Positions 17,404 through 26,761 of a stretch of DNA of 64,000 bases are shown here, one piece after another (the first letter of the stretch is position 1; each line of letters starts with the position of its first letter). The translations under genes and the position numbers were made by a program. Location: contig NZ_QVID01000001.1 of the NCBI RefSeq assembly GCF_003413745.1, positions 992,001 through 1,056,000 on the forward strand. The letters run 5' to 3'. The DNA comes from Marixanthomonas ophiurae. GTDB taxonomy: Bacteria > Bacteroidota > Bacteroidia > Flavobacteriales > Flavobacteriaceae. Below the pieces are notes generated by a model. The model did not search any database, had not been told where the DNA came from, and saw nothing but the letters and a program-made list of their open reading frames with translations.

Positions 17404-18414
17404 TTATTTGTCCGCATTCCTCATAAACTCTTCAGCCTTGTTCATCATTTTTATGCTTCCGCAGAAAAAAGGAACGCGTTGATGTAGTTTAGTAGGTTGA
17501 ATATCTAAAATACGAGTATAGCCATCACTGGCTTTTCCACCAGCTTGTTCGGTTAAATAAGCCATCGGGTTGCATTCATACAACAAGCGAAGTTTGCCTT
17601 CAGGGTTTTTTGAAGTACTTGGGTAAATGTAAATTCCACCTTTTATTAGATTTCTATGAAAATCTGAAACCATCGAACCAATATATCGTGCCGTATAAGG
17701 ACGATCCTCCTCTTCTTTTTGGCAATATTTTATGTAATCCTTTACGCCTTGCGGAAATTGAATATAATTTCCTTCATTTACAGAATAGATGTTACCATCT
17801 TTTGGGAATTTCATATTTGGATGCGATAAATAATACGTTCCAATTGCTGGATTTAATGTAAAACCGTTAACACCATGGCCTGTAGAATATACAATCATCG
17901 TTGAGGTGCCATATACTATATAACCTGCTGCCACTTGGCGGTTACCAGGTTGTAAAAAGTCGTCTAAAGTAACAGGCGAACCAGAGGGAGTTACCCGTCT
18001 ATAAATAGAAAAAATAGTCCCTACCGAAACATTTACGTCGATATTTGAAGAACCATCCAACGGATCAATCAACACCACATATTTATTGTCGTTTTTTTCG
18101 TTCCGACCTTGAATGTTGATAAAATCATCTTCTTCTTCACTGGCAATACCACAAACAATCTCTCTATTGGTTAAGGTATTAATAAAAGCTTCATTGGCAT
18201 AAACATCCAATTTTTGCTGATCTTCACCTTGTATATTTTGGTCGCCAGCTGTACCTAGAATATCTACTAAACCCGCTTTGTTTACTTCGTGATTGACCAC
18301 CTTTGCTGCTAAGCGAATGGAATTAATTAACCGCGATAATTCGCCCGAAGAATACTTAAATTCCTCTTGATTTTCAATAATAAACTCGCCTAACGTTTTG
18401 TTTTTGTTTGCCAT
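17404..18414 (-). CDS. fbp: Fructose-1,6-bisphosphatase class I
   Basis: Hydrolyses fructose 1,6-bisphosphate to fructose 6-phosphate in gluconeogenesis. The 336 residues include the metal and substrate site [19 protein letters not shown], an upstream EEEDD acidic cluster, and the C-terminal GGKASDG. These are diagnostic for class I enzymes, and the length is standard. It is monocistronic and divergent from the GNAT gene, with about 80 bp shared between the two starts. Confidence 0.96.
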   Translation of the reverse strand: MANKNKTLGEFIIENQEEFKYSSGELSRLINSIRLAAKVVNHEVNKAGLVDILGTAGDQNIQGEDQQKLDVYANEAFINTLTNREIVCGIASEEEDDFINIQGRNEKNDNKYVVLIDPLDGSSNIDVNVSVGTIFSIYRRVTPSGSPVTLDDFLQPGNRQVAAGYIVYGTSTMIVYSTGHGVNGFTLNPAIGTYYLSHPNMKFPKDGNIYSVNEGNYIQFPQGVKDYIKYCQKEEEDRPYTARYIGSMVSDFHRNLIKGGIYIYPSTSKNPEGKLRLLYECNPMAYLTEQAGGKASDGYTRILDIQPTKLHQRVPFFCGSIKMMNKAEEFMRNADK

Positions 18415-18452
18415 TTTTATCTTAATAGGTGGATTTTAGTCGCAAATATCGA

Positions 18453-18460
18453 TATTTTTG
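18453..18460 (+). promoter_or_regulatory. Bacteroidetes-type -7 element for the GNAT-aspartate kinase unit
   Basis: TATTTTTG fits TAnnTTTG and lies 33 bp ahead of the GNAT start. On the opposite strand a one-mismatch element GATATTTG faces fbp, so the two promoters probably overlap back to back. Confidence 0.35.
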
Positions 18461-18493
18461 TCCAAAGCGTATTTTAATTAAACCAAAAATAAG

Positions 18494-18976
18494 ATGGATT
18501 TCAACATTCGCAAAAGTACTAAAGAAGACATGCCTGCCGTATTGCACTTGATAAAGGAGCTAGCAGATTACGAAAAAATGGAACACGAAGTAGAAATAAC
18601 TTCAGAAGACTTAGTGAAAGAAGGTTTTGGGGATGATCCATTGTTCGATTGTTTTATTGCTGAAAAGGAAGATGGCGAAGTAGTGGGAATGGCATTGGTT
18701 TATTTTCGATTTTCTACGTGGAAAGGTAAAACACTCCACTTAGAAGATTTAATGGTTAAAAAAGAATACCGTGGAGAAGGTTTGGGTATTGCTATCTATT
18801 CTGAAGTGATAAAATTTGGCGCTTCACACGGCGTAAAACGTATAGAATGGATTGTACTCGACTGGAATAAAAACGCTATTAAGTTTTATGAAGATACAGG
18901 AGCTTCGCTTCAAAAACAATGGTACACAGTACAAATGGATGAAGAAGGAATTAAAAACTTTGTTGAAAATTTATAG
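18494..18976 (+). CDS. GNAT family N-acetyltransferase
   Basis: A 160-residue acetyltransferase of the diamine acetyltransferase-like branch. The acetyl-CoA site is visible in LEDLMVKKEYRGEGLGIAIY (the R-G-x-G-x-A/G pattern), followed by VLDWNKNAIKFYEDTGA. The substrate is not evident; spermidine/diamine or amino-acid-like amines are typical of the closest relatives. It abuts the aspartate kinase gene with no intergenic bases, so the two are co-expressed. Confidence 0.9.
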   Translation: MDFNIRKSTKEDMPAVLHLIKELADYEKMEHEVEITSEDLVKEGFGDDPLFDCFIAEKEDGEVVGMALVYFRFSTWKGKTLHLEDLMVKKEYRGEGLGIAIYSEVIKFGASHGVKRIEWIVLDWNKNAIKFYEDTGASLQKQWYTVQMDEEGIKNFVENL

Positions 18977-20233
18977 ATGAAAGTATTTAAGTTTGGAGGG
19001 GCATCGGTTAAAGATGCTCAGGGAGTTCAAAATGTAACAACCGTACTTAAAAAAACCGGAGAAAAAGATTTAGTAGTTGTAGTTTCGGCAATGGGCAAAA
19101 TGACCAATGCGTTGGAAGAAGTAGTTACCGCACACTTAGCAAAAAGTGATACGTTAAAAGACCATCTTTTAACTATTGAAACATATCATTACGATATTTT
19201 AAAAGAGTTATTCCCTAATCAGGAACACGTTATTTATAAAGCCATATCAGGCCTTCTTAATCAATTAAAAGGGTTTTTAGTCTCTTCAAAATCGAAAAAT
19301 CACGCTTTTGTTTATGATCAAATAGTAAGCTACGGTGAGTTGATATCTACAACAATTGTTTCGACATATCTTTCTGAAGAAAACATTAAAAACACTTGGT
19401 TAGATGTTCGCGGCTGTATTAAAACCGACGCTAATTATCGTGATGCCAAAGTAGATTGGGAAGTGACACAAAAACGAATTATCGATAATGTGTCCCCTAC
19501 CGGAATTACAGTGACACAAGGATTTTTAGGTGCTGAACACGAAAATAACTTCACAACTACACTAGGGCGGGAAGGGAGTGATTACACCGCAGCAATTTTT
19601 GCCTATTGCTTAAATGGCGAATCCGTTACTATCTGGAAAGATGTACCGGGTGTGTTAAATGCCGACCCGAGATATTTCAGTAAAACGCAGTTGTTGAATA
19701 AAATATCGTATCGTGAAGCGATTGAGCTTGCTTTTTACGGCGCTTCTGTAATTCACCCGAAAACCTTGCAGCCTTTACAACGAAAAGAGATTCCGTTGTA
19801 TGTAAAATCATTTTATAATCCCCAAGATGAAGGGACTTGCGTAGGTAAAGGCGTCACCTTAGACCCTCAAACGTCTTGTTTTATTTTAAAAAATAACCAA
19901 GTACTTATTTCACTTTCATCGTTGGATTTCAGTTTTATGATGGAAGACAATATAGGCGATGTTTTTAAATGGTTACACGAGTATAAAATGAAGGTGGAAT
20001 TAATTCAAAATTCGGCCATAAGTTTTTCGGTTTGCGTTGATAATAAGTACGATAAGTTAGATGAATTATTAGTGAAACTTCGCGAAAAGTTTAAAGTTAA
20101 ATGGAATGAAGGGGTAACATTATACACCGTTAGGCATTCTGTTCCCTCTGAAATTAAAGCGTTGATCGAAAACAGAAACGTATTATTAAAACAAGAAAGT
20201 AGGGACACCGTTCAAATTATTGTTGAAAATTAG
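18977..20233 (+). CDS. lysC: Aspartate kinase
   Basis: Phosphorylates aspartate to open the lysine/threonine/methionine pathway. The 418 residues begin with the family signature VFKFGGASV and contain GREGSDYTAAIFAYCL. The catalytic domain covers about 1-280, and the C-terminal ACT-type regulatory region is comparatively short and divergent. It is monofunctional: no homoserine dehydrogenase domain is fused. The start codon directly follows the GNAT stop. The symbol is by family; other aspartate kinase genes may exist elsewhere in the genome. Confidence 0.9.
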   Translation: MKVFKFGGASVKDAQGVQNVTTVLKKTGEKDLVVVVSAMGKMTNALEEVVTAHLAKSDTLKDHLLTIETYHYDILKELFPNQEHVIYKAISGLLNQLKGFLVSSKSKNHAFVYDQIVSYGELISTTIVSTYLSEENIKNTWLDVRGCIKTDANYRDAKVDWEVTQKRIIDNVSPTGITVTQGFLGAEHENNFTTTLGREGSDYTAAIFAYCLNGESVTIWKDVPGVLNADPRYFSKTQLLNKISYREAIELAFYGASVIHPKTLQPLQRKEIPLYVKSFYNPQDEGTCVGKGVTLDPQTSCFILKNNQVLISLSSLDFSFMMEDNIGDVFKWLHEYKMKVELIQNSAISFSVCVDNKYDKLDELLVKLREKFKVKWNEGVTLYTVRHSVPSEIKALIENRNVLLKQESRDTVQIIVEN

Positions 20234-20248
20234 TTGAATTGCTTTCGC

Positions 20249-20256
20249 TATATTTG
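20249..20256 (+). promoter_or_regulatory. Bacteroidetes-type -7 element for the OlsF-like gene
   Basis: TATATTTG fits TAnnTTTG and lies 41 bp before the start at 20298. Confidence 0.4.
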
Positions 20257-20297
20257 TGTAAGGTATAAACCATACTAGATTCAAAATTAAAAATTCT

Positions 20298-22115
20298 ATG
20301 GGATTAGTGAATGCTAAAGAAGTGGCCAAAGCCATTAATGTCGATAACCTCGGCTTTTTGGGCACTTTTATGGGCTGGTCCTTAATGAAGGTACTGAACA
20401 TTTCTACCCTCAACAAAATTTATGATCGTAACAAACACCTAAGCGATCTTGAATTTATAAATGCCCTTTTAGAAGAATTTGAAATTAATTTTGAAATCCC
20501 AGAAGAAGATTTAAAAAGAATTCCAAAAACAGGTCCTTTTATAACGATATCTAATCACCCATTGGGAGGTATAGACGGCATTCTTTTGCTGAAGTTGTTA
20601 TTAGAGCATCGTCCCGACTTTAAAATTATTGCAAACTTTTTACTACATAGAATTGAACCGCTAAAACCATATGTGATGCCCGTAAATCCTTTTGAAGACA
20701 GAAAGGATGTGAAATCAAGTTTAATGGGCTTTAAACACGCTTTGGCTCATATAAAGGAAGGTCACCCCTTGGGCATATTTCCTGCTGGGGAAGTTTCAAC
20801 GTATAGAGATGATAAGTTGGTAGTAGATAAGCCTTGGGAACCAGCCGCTATGAAATTGATAAAAAAGGCAGAGGTTCCAGTGGTTCCTATCTATTTTCAT
20901 GCCAAGAATAGTAAGATGTTTTATAGAATGGCGAAGCTGAACGATACGTTACGGACAGCTAAATTACCTTCTGAATTACTAACCCAAAAAGAACGCGTTA
21001 TTAAAGTGCGTATTGGGAACGCAATTTCAGTAAAAGATCAAACTGAGCTTGAATCGTTGGAAGACTTCACAAACTTTTTAAGAAGAAAAACGTATGTTCT
21101 TGCCAATCCATTTCAGAAGAAAAAATTACTGGATACCATTCCAAAATCTTTAAAAATACCAAAATTGCCCAAAAAAATTGCAGGACCTATTCCTTTAGAA
21201 GCCTTGGAGCCCGAAATTGAAAAGCTACGTAAAAATGATAAAAGGTTACTAATTAGTAAAAATTACGAGGTGTTTTTGGCTCAAGCCGAAACGATACCCA
21301 ATATACTTCGTGAAATAGGGCGTTTACGAGAAATTACGTTCCGGGAAGTAGGAGAAGGAACCAATAATGCTGTCGATCTTGATAAATTTGATGCCTATTA
21401 TCACCATATGTTTTTATGGGATAATGATGCCAAAAAGCTAGCTGGAGCCTACCGTATGGGCCTTGGCGAACAAATTTTTAAGCAATTTGGTATCGATGGT
21501 TTCTATTTACAAGATTTATTTAGGTTCGATCAAGAATTATATCCTATGATGAGTAAAAGCATCGAAATGGGACGCGCTTTTATCATTAAAGAATATCAGT
21601 TAAGACCGATGCCACTTTTCTTATTATGGAAAGGAATTGTACATACTACGCTTAGATTTCCAAACCATCGATATTTAATCGGTGGAGTAAGTATTAGTAA
21701 TAAGTTTTCCGATTTCAGTAAAAGTTTAATGATTGAATTTATGAAATCAAACTACTACGATCCGTATGTGGCGCAATATATTAAACCTAAAAAGGAATAT
21801 AAGGTAACGTTGAAAGATGCCGATAAAGACTTTATTTTTGATGAAAGTGAAGCCGATCTTAACAAATTTGATAAAATAATTGATGAAGTAGAACCAGGCG
21901 ATTTGCGACTTCCCGTTTTGATAAAAAAATACATTAAGCAAAATGCAAAAGTAGTAGCTTTTAATGTAGACCCGCTGTTCAATAATGCGGTAGATGGTTT
22001 AATGTATATTCGAATAGCTGACTTACCTGAAAGTACCGTTAAACCCGTTATGGAAGAATTTCAAGAAGAGTTGGAAAAAAAGTATGCCAACGGAAAAACC
22101 AAAGAAGAAGAATAG
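20298..22115 (+). CDS. Bifunctional acyltransferase, OlsF-like (amino-acid lipid synthesis)
   Basis: A 605-residue protein with two acyltransferase halves. The N-terminal half (about 60-270) is PlsC/LPLAT-like with ISNHPLGGIDG at 85-94 and FPAGEVS. The C-terminal half (about 310-560) is OlsB-like GNAT (REITFREVGEG, then YRMGLGEQIF). OlsF of Flavobacterium johnsoniae and Serratia, with this order, makes ornithine lipid from ornithine by N- and then O-acylation, and glycine lipids use related enzymes. The head group here is therefore ornithine, glycine or similar. The catalytic His and Asp are H87 and D93, five residues apart where canonical PlsC has four. No signal peptide is seen. Confidence 0.8.
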   Translation: MGLVNAKEVAKAINVDNLGFLGTFMGWSLMKVLNISTLNKIYDRNKHLSDLEFINALLEEFEINFEIPEEDLKRIPKTGPFITISNHPLGGIDGILLLKLLLEHRPDFKIIANFLLHRIEPLKPYVMPVNPFEDRKDVKSSLMGFKHALAHIKEGHPLGIFPAGEVSTYRDDKLVVDKPWEPAAMKLIKKAEVPVVPIYFHAKNSKMFYRMAKLNDTLRTAKLPSELLTQKERVIKVRIGNAISVKDQTELESLEDFTNFLRRKTYVLANPFQKKKLLDTIPKSLKIPKLPKKIAGPIPLEALEPEIEKLRKNDKRLLISKNYEVFLAQAETIPNILREIGRLREITFREVGEGTNNAVDLDKFDAYYHHMFLWDNDAKKLAGAYRMGLGEQIFKQFGIDGFYLQDLFRFDQELYPMMSKSIEMGRAFIIKEYQLRPMPLFLLWKGIVHTTLRFPNHRYLIGGVSISNKFSDFSKSLMIEFMKSNYYDPYVAQYIKPKKEYKVTLKDADKDFIFDESEADLNKFDKIIDEVEPGDLRLPVLIKKYIKQNAKVVAFNVDPLFNNAVDGLMYIRIADLPESTVKPVMEEFQEELEKKYANGKTKEEE

Positions 22116-22116
22116 A

Positions 22117-22884
22117 TTAATCTACACTCAAACTACTGTATTTGGCTTTAATAAACATAAACACCCCGTAAGCAATTAAACCAAGAGCAATTATTCCCAG
22201 TACCAAAGATCCAAATTCATTTTGAAGAAAGTCAAAAGCTTGTGTTTTATCGACCTTTTCACCAGAAGTTGAAAAAGCGGCTCTGAACATTAAAAAAGCC
22301 ATAATCCCTACAACAATACCACGGGCGGTAAAACCAATTTTTCCAGCATGTATAACCCCTTTTTTTGCTTTATGACCCAATCCAGACTCATCAACTTCTT
22401 CCCGGAATTTCCCAGAATAGGCTTGATAAAACTCATAAATCGATTTTCCTACTAATGCTAAACCAATTATAATTACAATTACTGTATAGTCAAATAATTT
22501 TATTAGAAAGCTACTGCTTCCACCTCCAGAGCTGTTACCTATTATTTGTTTAACCGCTGAAAAAGCTAAAAGACCATAAAAAGTACCACTTATAAAATAA
22601 CTTACTCGCTTAACTATTGCCTTGAAATCTGTTCCTGCACCTTTTGGATCGGCAAATGCTTGATACCACCTCCAAAACACATAGCCAATAAGCCCAACAG
22701 CTGTAATTATGAGTAAAATTTTTCCAAAAACTTGTTGCGAAATAAAATCCAATGCATTGCTACTGCCAGATTTTTCTCCACCAAGTCCAAAAGCTCCCAA
22801 AGCGGTAAGGCCTCCAATTAAAAAATAGACTAATCCTTTAGTTGCAACTCCGAAACGGGCAAAGTTTTGTTTTTTGTTTCCCAT
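22117..22884 (-). CDS. DUF1206 family membrane protein
   Basis: A 255-residue membrane protein with six hydrophobic segments in three similar pairs. This is the internal repeat of DUF1206, recognisable from FARFGVATKGLVYFLIGGL and the similar GKIGFTARGIVVGIMAF. The function is unknown. The stop lies 1 bp from the stop of the OlsF-like gene on the opposite strand. Confidence 0.85.
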   Translation of the reverse strand: MGNKKQNFARFGVATKGLVYFLIGGLTALGAFGLGGEKSGSSNALDFISQQVFGKILLIITAVGLIGYVFWRWYQAFADPKGAGTDFKAIVKRVSYFISGTFYGLLAFSAVKQIIGNSSGGGSSSFLIKLFDYTVIVIIIGLALVGKSIYEFYQAYSGKFREEVDESGLGHKAKKGVIHAGKIGFTARGIVVGIMAFLMFRAAFSTSGEKVDKTQAFDFLQNEFGSLVLGIIALGLIAYGVFMFIKAKYSSLSVD

Positions 22885-22942
22885 CCATTGATTTTTACAT
22901 TAGTAATGTACTTATAAAGAATAATATATGAAAGGAAAGAAA

Positions 22943-23659
22943 TTAACGATACTCTGGATTTTCAAAATTCCATCGAGTGCCGTCATCCCAATCACCACGT
23001 GAGTTTCCATAAGCGGGATATCCTCCTTGGTCTTTTAGCATTTTAGCTAAATGTAAAAGATTATAGGTCATAAAAGTGGTGTTCCGATTGGTAAAACTGT
23101 TGTTTTTTGCATCACTTTCTTCGTCCATATAACTTGGGCCGGGGCCTGCTTCGCCAATCCAGCCACAATCAGCTTGAGGGGGAATACTATAGCCAACGTG
23201 TTGTAAGGAATATAAAATATTCATCGAGCAATGTTTTATACCGTCTTCATTACCGGTAATAATGCAACCACCTACTTTTCCATAAAAATAATACTGTCCT
23301 TTTTCATTCTGTTTGCTACTCATAGCATAGAGCCTTTCAATAAGTTTGGTGGCTTCGGAAGACTTTTCACCTAACCAAATTGGGGTGCCAATTATTAAAA
23401 TATCGGCAGCATCCACTTTTTTCCAGAGTTCGGGCCACGCATCTTTTTTAGCACCGTGTTCGGTCATATCAAAATAAACGCCGGGAGCTACTTCATAATC
23501 TACAAAGCGGATAATTTCTACTGAAACCCCTTCGGCCTCCATAATATTTGCCGAAACATCTATTAAACCACGGGTGTGGCTCATTCTAGGAGATTGCTTT
23601 AGTGTGCAATTAATGTATAGTACTTTAAGATTGCTGAAATCTGGTTTTTTTGTAGCCAT
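22943..23659 (-). CDS. Flavodoxin-like NAD(P)H-dependent FMN reductase family protein
   Basis: A 238-residue protein with the flavodoxin-type fold. The N-terminal strand and phosphate loop read LKVLYINCTLKQSPRMSHT, the FMN loop reads ILIIGTPIWLGEKSSEA, and a later loop reads GGCIITGNEDG. This pattern suits iron-sulfur flavoproteins and NADPH-dependent FMN reductases, but the cysteines for an iron-sulfur cluster are absent. The partner and substrate are unknown. It is a single gene with about 60-90 bp of AT-rich DNA on each side. Confidence 0.85.
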   Translation of the reverse strand: MATKKPDFSNLKVLYINCTLKQSPRMSHTRGLIDVSANIMEAEGVSVEIIRFVDYEVAPGVYFDMTEHGAKKDAWPELWKKVDAADILIIGTPIWLGEKSSEATKLIERLYAMSSKQNEKGQYYFYGKVGGCIITGNEDGIKHCSMNILYSLQHVGYSIPPQADCGWIGEAGPGPSYMDEESDAKNNSFTNRNTTFMTYNLLHLAKMLKDQGGYPAYGNSRGDWDDGTRWNFENPEYR

Positions 23660-23753
23660 AGAAGTAGTTTTTTTGTTATACGTATGTCGAAGAGGCTATG
23701 AAAACCTTTCAAAACAAACGTATTAAAACTACTGAAAAGATATAAGAAAGAAA

Positions 23754-24161
23754 CTATTCTGAAGTCAAATCTTCCATAATGAATTTAATTTTATCTTCAG
23801 AAATAGGTTTGATGACAAAGTTTTTAACTTGCGAATATTTTTGTGATTTTTTAAAATCTGCAGGATCTATGGAAGAGCTGACGATATAAATTATAACTTT
23901 TTTTGTGGTTTTTATTTTAATGAATTCATCTAAAAATTGCCATCCGTCCATAACTGGCATGTTCAAATCTAATAGAATTATATCAGGGAGGATCTCTTTA
24001 GAGTTTCCTACCATGATTGGGGTAAGATGGTTAAGGGCATCTTTTCCATTGTTAAAAATAAGAAAGCCATTGCAAAAATTAGATAGTTGCATCATTCGCT
24101 TAGCCCCAAAAACAAAAATGGGGTCGTCGTCAACTATGCAGGCTAGATCAATTTTTTTCAT
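23754..24161 (-). CDS. Stand-alone response regulator receiver protein
   Basis: A single receiver domain of 135 residues with no output domain. The acidic pocket is IVDDDP at 9-14, the phosphoacceptor is D65 in ILLDLNMPVMDGW, and the conserved lysine is in FVIKPIS. The start overlaps the end of the upstream histidine kinase gene by 14 bp, so the two form a cognate pair. With no output domain it presumably signals by protein contact or feeds a phosphorelay. Confidence 0.93.
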   Translation of the reverse strand: MKKIDLACIVDDDPIFVFGAKRMMQLSNFCNGFLIFNNGKDALNHLTPIMVGNSKEILPDIILLDLNMPVMDGWQFLDEFIKIKTTKKVIIYIVSSSIDPADFKKSQKYSQVKNFVIKPISEDKIKFIMEDLTSE

Positions 24162-25650
24162 GTTGTAAATATATAATAAATGTAGTTCCCTTGTTTATTT
24201 TGCTTAAAACTTCAATTTTACCGCCGATGGCTTCAACCTGGTTTTTAGTAATAAAAAGGCCTAAACCCCTAGCATCTTTATGTTGATGAAAGGTTTTGTA
24301 CATGCCAAATAGTTTTTCACCATACGTTTTTAGGTCGATGCCCAAACCGTTATCTTCAATTTTTACCTGTACAAATTCGTCCTTAATTTCTGTATTTATT
24401 GTTATTAAGGGAGTACGTTCTGGGCTTTTGTATTTTAAAGCATTTGTGAAGAAGTTTAAAAATATACTATCTAAATATGCGGGTATCCCTTTTATATTAA
24501 TGTTTTTATCTGCGTTATTTTTAAAAGTGGCATTATTCTCCAGAATTTGAGGTTTTATACTGTCAATCGATTTTTCAATATAATGAGACAAACTTAATGT
24601 TGTTAAGTTTTCAGTTGTTTTGGTATTTACAACAGCAACTTCATTTAGATTTTCGATGGTTTCCTGTAAATGATCTACCGCAGTTTTCAGCATAGGGAAA
24701 AATTCATTTTCGGTAGATTCGGGCAGGTCCATTTCCATTAAATTGAGTAGCATCTCTAAGTTACCGGAATGGGAACGTAAATTATGCGAAACGATATGCG
24801 CAAAGTTAAGAAGCCGCATATTCTGGTCTTTGGTAACCTCGAGTAGCGATTTATTTTTTACTTCAGTCTTTTTTCGCTCTGTTATATTGTTTATTTGAGA
24901 TACAAAATACTGTGGTTTTCCTTTGCTGTTTTTAACTAACGAAACCGACAACAACGCCCAAATTATGGAACCGTTTTTATGAAAATATCTTTTTTCAATT
25001 TTATAGCTATCCCTTTCATTAATGAGCATTTCTTGTAATAAAGACACATCAGAATATAAATCGTCAGGGTGAGTAATATCTTGGAAGGTCAATTTTAAAA
25101 ATTCTTCACTTGTGTAGCCAATCATCTCGCATAGCGTGTCATTTACTTGAAGCCACGTACCGTCTAAGTCTACCAATGCCATGCCATTGGCGGCATATTC
25201 AAATATTTTTCTAAAACGCTCTTCGTTAAGGGCTAACTTTTTAGAGGCCTTTGTTTTTTCATGAATGTCTTGAAAAATCCCGTGTACTTTTACACAAGAA
25301 TCATTTTTATCAAAAACCGCTGCGCCGATAGAACGCACCCATTTTTCTTTCCCTTTGGAAGTTATTATTTGAAATTCTCCATCAAATTTTTCACCAGTTT
25401 CTATACAGTTATTAAAGAGTTTGGTTATTCTTTCTCTATTTTCTCCTTCTTTATAAAAGTTTATACCTTCTTCAAGGATTGGCATGTAATCTGATTCAAC
25501 TTCGTGAATTTCTTTTGTGACTTTACTCCAAAAAATCGTATTGTCTATAAGATCTACTTCCCAACTTCCAATTTTTGCAGCTTCCTGCATGAAACTGAAT
25601 ATTAGGTTGTCTTCATTTAATTGTAGGTTGTTTTGGGCATTGGCTTCCAT
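24148..25650 (-). CDS. PAS domain sensor histidine kinase (soluble)
   Basis: A 500-residue kinase without membrane segments, so it senses a cytoplasmic signal. Two PAS/PAC units lie at about 20-135 and 145-260 (NGMALVDLDGTWLQVN). The dimerisation helix follows, with HIVSHNLRSHSGN (phosphoacceptor probably H289) as is usual for Bacteroidetes kinases. The ATPase domain has the N box NFFTNALKYKSPE and the G boxes DNGLGID and GLGLFIT. It is translationally coupled to the receiver protein at 23754. Confidence 0.92.
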   Translation of the reverse strand: MEANAQNNLQLNEDNLIFSFMQEAAKIGSWEVDLIDNTIFWSKVTKEIHEVESDYMPILEEGINFYKEGENRERITKLFNNCIETGEKFDGEFQIITSKGKEKWVRSIGAAVFDKNDSCVKVHGIFQDIHEKTKASKKLALNEERFRKIFEYAANGMALVDLDGTWLQVNDTLCEMIGYTSEEFLKLTFQDITHPDDLYSDVSLLQEMLINERDSYKIEKRYFHKNGSIIWALLSVSLVKNSKGKPQYFVSQINNITERKKTEVKNKSLLEVTKDQNMRLLNFAHIVSHNLRSHSGNLEMLLNLMEMDLPESTENEFFPMLKTAVDHLQETIENLNEVAVVNTKTTENLTTLSLSHYIEKSIDSIKPQILENNATFKNNADKNINIKGIPAYLDSIFLNFFTNALKYKSPERTPLITINTEIKDEFVQVKIEDNGLGIDLKTYGEKLFGMYKTFHQHKDARGLGLFITKNQVEAIGGKIEVLSKINKGTTFIIYLQHEKN

Positions 25651-25882
25651 TAGCTTACTAAATTGGGGAGTTAAAACTAAATTTTATAATATTAACGTGG
25701 TTAACAATTAGCTGTATATTATTGCAGTTTTTTAATGCTTTAAAAAAACGGCAAAGTACATTAAATATACGATTAAAGACCTAAAATAGTTTTAATGAAA
25801 CCTTAAAGTGTAGAATTTTAACGTGTACAGGTTAGTACATGCTATCGAGAAAAGTAAGGATTACTTCATATTGAAATAAAAT

Positions 25883-25917
25883 AAAAAGCTTTCAGTTGAA
25901 AAACTGAAAGCTTTTTT
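25883..25917. terminator. Terminator after the TM2 gene (works in both directions)
   Basis: The inverted repeat AAGCTTTCAGTT / AACTGAAAGCTT has A/T runs on both sides. It lies 10 bp past the TM2 protein stop. The remaining 230 bp up to the kinase start at 25650 are AT-rich, and I see no gene in them. Confidence 0.85.
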
Positions 25918-25926
25918 AAATAGATT

Positions 25927-26325
25927 TTAAAACCAAGGTTTTTGTCCAGCTTGGTACGTGTTGTAAAATTCTTCGTCGCTTTTGGTAAGGTAGATAATAC
26001 CTTCAATAAGACCTACAATTCCTGTAGCCATTAAAATAAAGAATCCTACGCCTAAACAAGAGGTGGCGTATCCAATTAAGGTGGCTACAAGCAGTATAAT
26101 ACCTTCTTTATTATAGCCTAAAATGAATTTGTGGATACCTAAAGAGCCTAAAACAATAGCTAAAATACCTGCCATTAATTTTTTATTGTCGCCGTTATTG
26201 GTTGCTTGGTTCCAGCCTTCTTTAAATTCATTAGCCGAGTTTTTAGCTTCGTTTTCAAAGTTCTCGGCCGTATTGTCGGTGTTTTTTTTAGTGCTATCGT
26301 AGCCTTCGTTTTTATTTTCTTCCAT
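25927..26325 (-). CDS. TM2 domain protein
   Basis: A 132-residue protein. The first ~48 residues are hydrophilic and Asn/Glu/Lys-rich. Two membrane hairpins with the TM2 signature follow (AIVLGSLGIHKFILGYNKEGI), and the tail ends in NTYQAGQKPWF. TM2 proteins are common small membrane proteins without a fixed function. It is monocistronic with its own terminator. Confidence 0.88.
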   Translation of the reverse strand: MEENKNEGYDSTKKNTDNTAENFENEAKNSANEFKEGWNQATNNGDNKKLMAGILAIVLGSLGIHKFILGYNKEGIILLVATLIGYATSCLGVGFFILMATGIVGLIEGIIYLTKSDEEFYNTYQAGQKPWF

Positions 26326-26371
26326 GATTGTAGTTGGTTATTTTTTGTTTACTACGTAAAAGTATGAAAAA

Positions 26372-26761
26372 TTAATCTAAGAAAGCACTATCAATAGGTT
26401 CCCAAAGTTCAACTTTATTTCCTTCAGGGTCAAGGATCCATCCAAATTTTCCATAATCATATTCTTCCATTTCACCTACAATAGTTACGCCTTCCTCTTT
26501 AAGCACTTTTAACAATTCAACTAAGTTTTCAACCCGGAAATTCATCATAAATTCTTTTTCACTGGGTTTAAAGTATTCTGTTTTTTCATCAAAAGGACTC
26601 CATTGAGTTGAGCATTTGTTGCCTTCTTCGTCTTTCCACCAAAACGTACAGCCGTATTCATCGGTGTTTAATCCTAAATGTTCGTTGTACCAGTTTTTTA
26701 CGGTTTTTGGGTTTTTGGTTTTAAAGAAAAATCCACCTAGACCTGTGACTCTTTTTTTCAT
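26372..26761 (-). CDS. VOC family protein (glyoxalase/dioxygenase fold)
   Basis: A 129-residue single-module vicinal-oxygen-chelate protein (GLGGFFFKTKNPKTVKNWY at the start, WILDPEGNKVELWEP at the end). The terminal glutamate E120 in VELWEP is a normal metal ligand, but the first ligand position is not a clear histidine. The substrate is therefore open, and a metal-dependent activity is uncertain. Its start overlaps the end of the dehydrogenase gene by 4 bp. Confidence 0.85.
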   Translation of the reverse strand: MKKRVTGLGGFFFKTKNPKTVKNWYNEHLGLNTDEYGCTFWWKDEEGNKCSTQWSPFDEKTEYFKPSEKEFMMNFRVENLVELLKVLKEEGVTIVGEMEEYDYGKFGWILDPEGNKVELWEPIDSAFLD

